Assembly: GCA_027297085.1 (NCBI GenBank)
Contig: JAPUIL010000329.1
Coordinates: 1-5,912, forward strand
Origin: Verrucomicrobiota bacterium
GTDB lineage: Bacteria > Verrucomicrobiota > Verrucomicrobiia > Opitutales > UBA2995
Direction: 5' to 3'
DNA: 5,912 nucleotides
In this document: in pieces, positions 5,811 to 5,912 of the stretch
Layout of the letters: each line of letters begins with the position of its first letter
Numbering within the stretch: position 1 is the first letter of the stretch
Notes under the pieces: generated by a model
Told to the model about the DNA's origin: nothing
Databases searched by the model: none
What the model saw: the letters and a program-made list of their open reading frames with translations, nothing else
Translations under genes and position numbers: made by a program

Positions 5811-5888
5811 ATTCCTAACTCATTGCTTTAAAAACAAATAAGACCTGCTCTTTTGAAGGCGTTTGAAACGTTTGGATTAACAACCATA
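5811..5888 (+). promoter_or_regulatory. Promoter module copy 2, upstream of the next (unseen) gene
   Basis: Block A (5811-5849) and block B (5854-5882) repeat the module found before the Sco gene, in the same order and orientation but with only four bases between them. The palindrome core CGTTTGAAACG (5860-5870) and TTGAAA (5863-5868) are kept. The -10 region is poorer than in copy 1 (CATACA at 5885-5890). The bases between the preceding hairpin element and this module (5736-5810) are A/T-rich and hold only a small TAACGTTA palindrome (5771-5778). Confidence 0.45.
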
Positions 5889-5889
5889 C

Positions 5890-5912
5890 AGGAGAAAGGA
5901 GAACTCCAATCC
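5890..5912 (+). promoter_or_regulatory. Strong Shine-Dalgarno at right edge
   Basis: AGGAG (5890-5894) and AAAGGAG (5895-5901) end 18 and 11 bases before the window edge. Together with the promoter module just upstream, this implies a plus-strand gene whose start codon is at or just beyond base 5913. It is the only good ribosome binding site in the window; the three complete genes have none. The product cannot be known from here. Confidence 0.55.

Noticed and set aside
1..5912. CRISPR array, integrase or insertion sequence with transposase
   Set aside because: No regularly spaced direct repeats and no transposase or integrase reading frame were seen on either strand.

Overview
The window holds five protein-coding regions and three structured intergenic spacers. 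Two exported-type formylglycine sulfatases, an Sco lipoprotein with a copper-binding domain, a large TPR lipoprotein and unusually structured spacers suggest a sulfatase-rich member of the PVC group (Verrucomicrobiota, Kiritimatiellota, Lentisphaerota or Planctomycetota), probably marine or metagenome-derived. This is inferred from gene content; no marker gene is present. Base composition is moderate, roughly half G+C.

Layout, left to right: (1) bases 1-803, the C-terminal part of a sulfatase that enters from outside the window. (2) A 311-base spacer with a GGGGAC/GTCCCC inverted repeat, an 88-base element that can fold into a closed multi-arm structure, and a promoter-like module with a perfect 17-bp palindrome. 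(3) 1115-2026, a lipoprotein with a CusF-like copper-binding domain fused to an Sco1/SenC thioredoxin fold. (4) Converging on it from the minus strand, a 545-residue TPR lipoprotein (2177-3814). Its stop codon is followed in frame by a diverged second copy of its own last 34 codons (2075-2176). (5) A divergent spacer, 3815-4126, dense in inverted repeats. It includes a 49-nt tRNA-like mini-cloverleaf and a plus-strand terminator-like hairpin with a T-tract, although no plus-strand gene lies upstream for it to terminate. (6) 4127-5542, a complete sulfatase with the atypical active-site motif CTTSR. (7) A final spacer with another hairpin-rich element, then a second copy of the promoter module seen before the Sco gene, and a strong Shine-Dalgarno at the very edge. 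The next gene probably starts immediately beyond the window.

The sulfatases point to desulfation of sulfated glycans taken from the environment. Sco normally supplies copper to cytochrome oxidase or acts as a periplasmic thiol/copper protein. The TPR lipoprotein has no known biochemical role that I can assign. Gene orientations show no single operon. The strongest leads are the duplicated gene tail, the structured RNA candidate at 3851-4072, and the promoter/palindrome module repeated about 4.8 kb apart.
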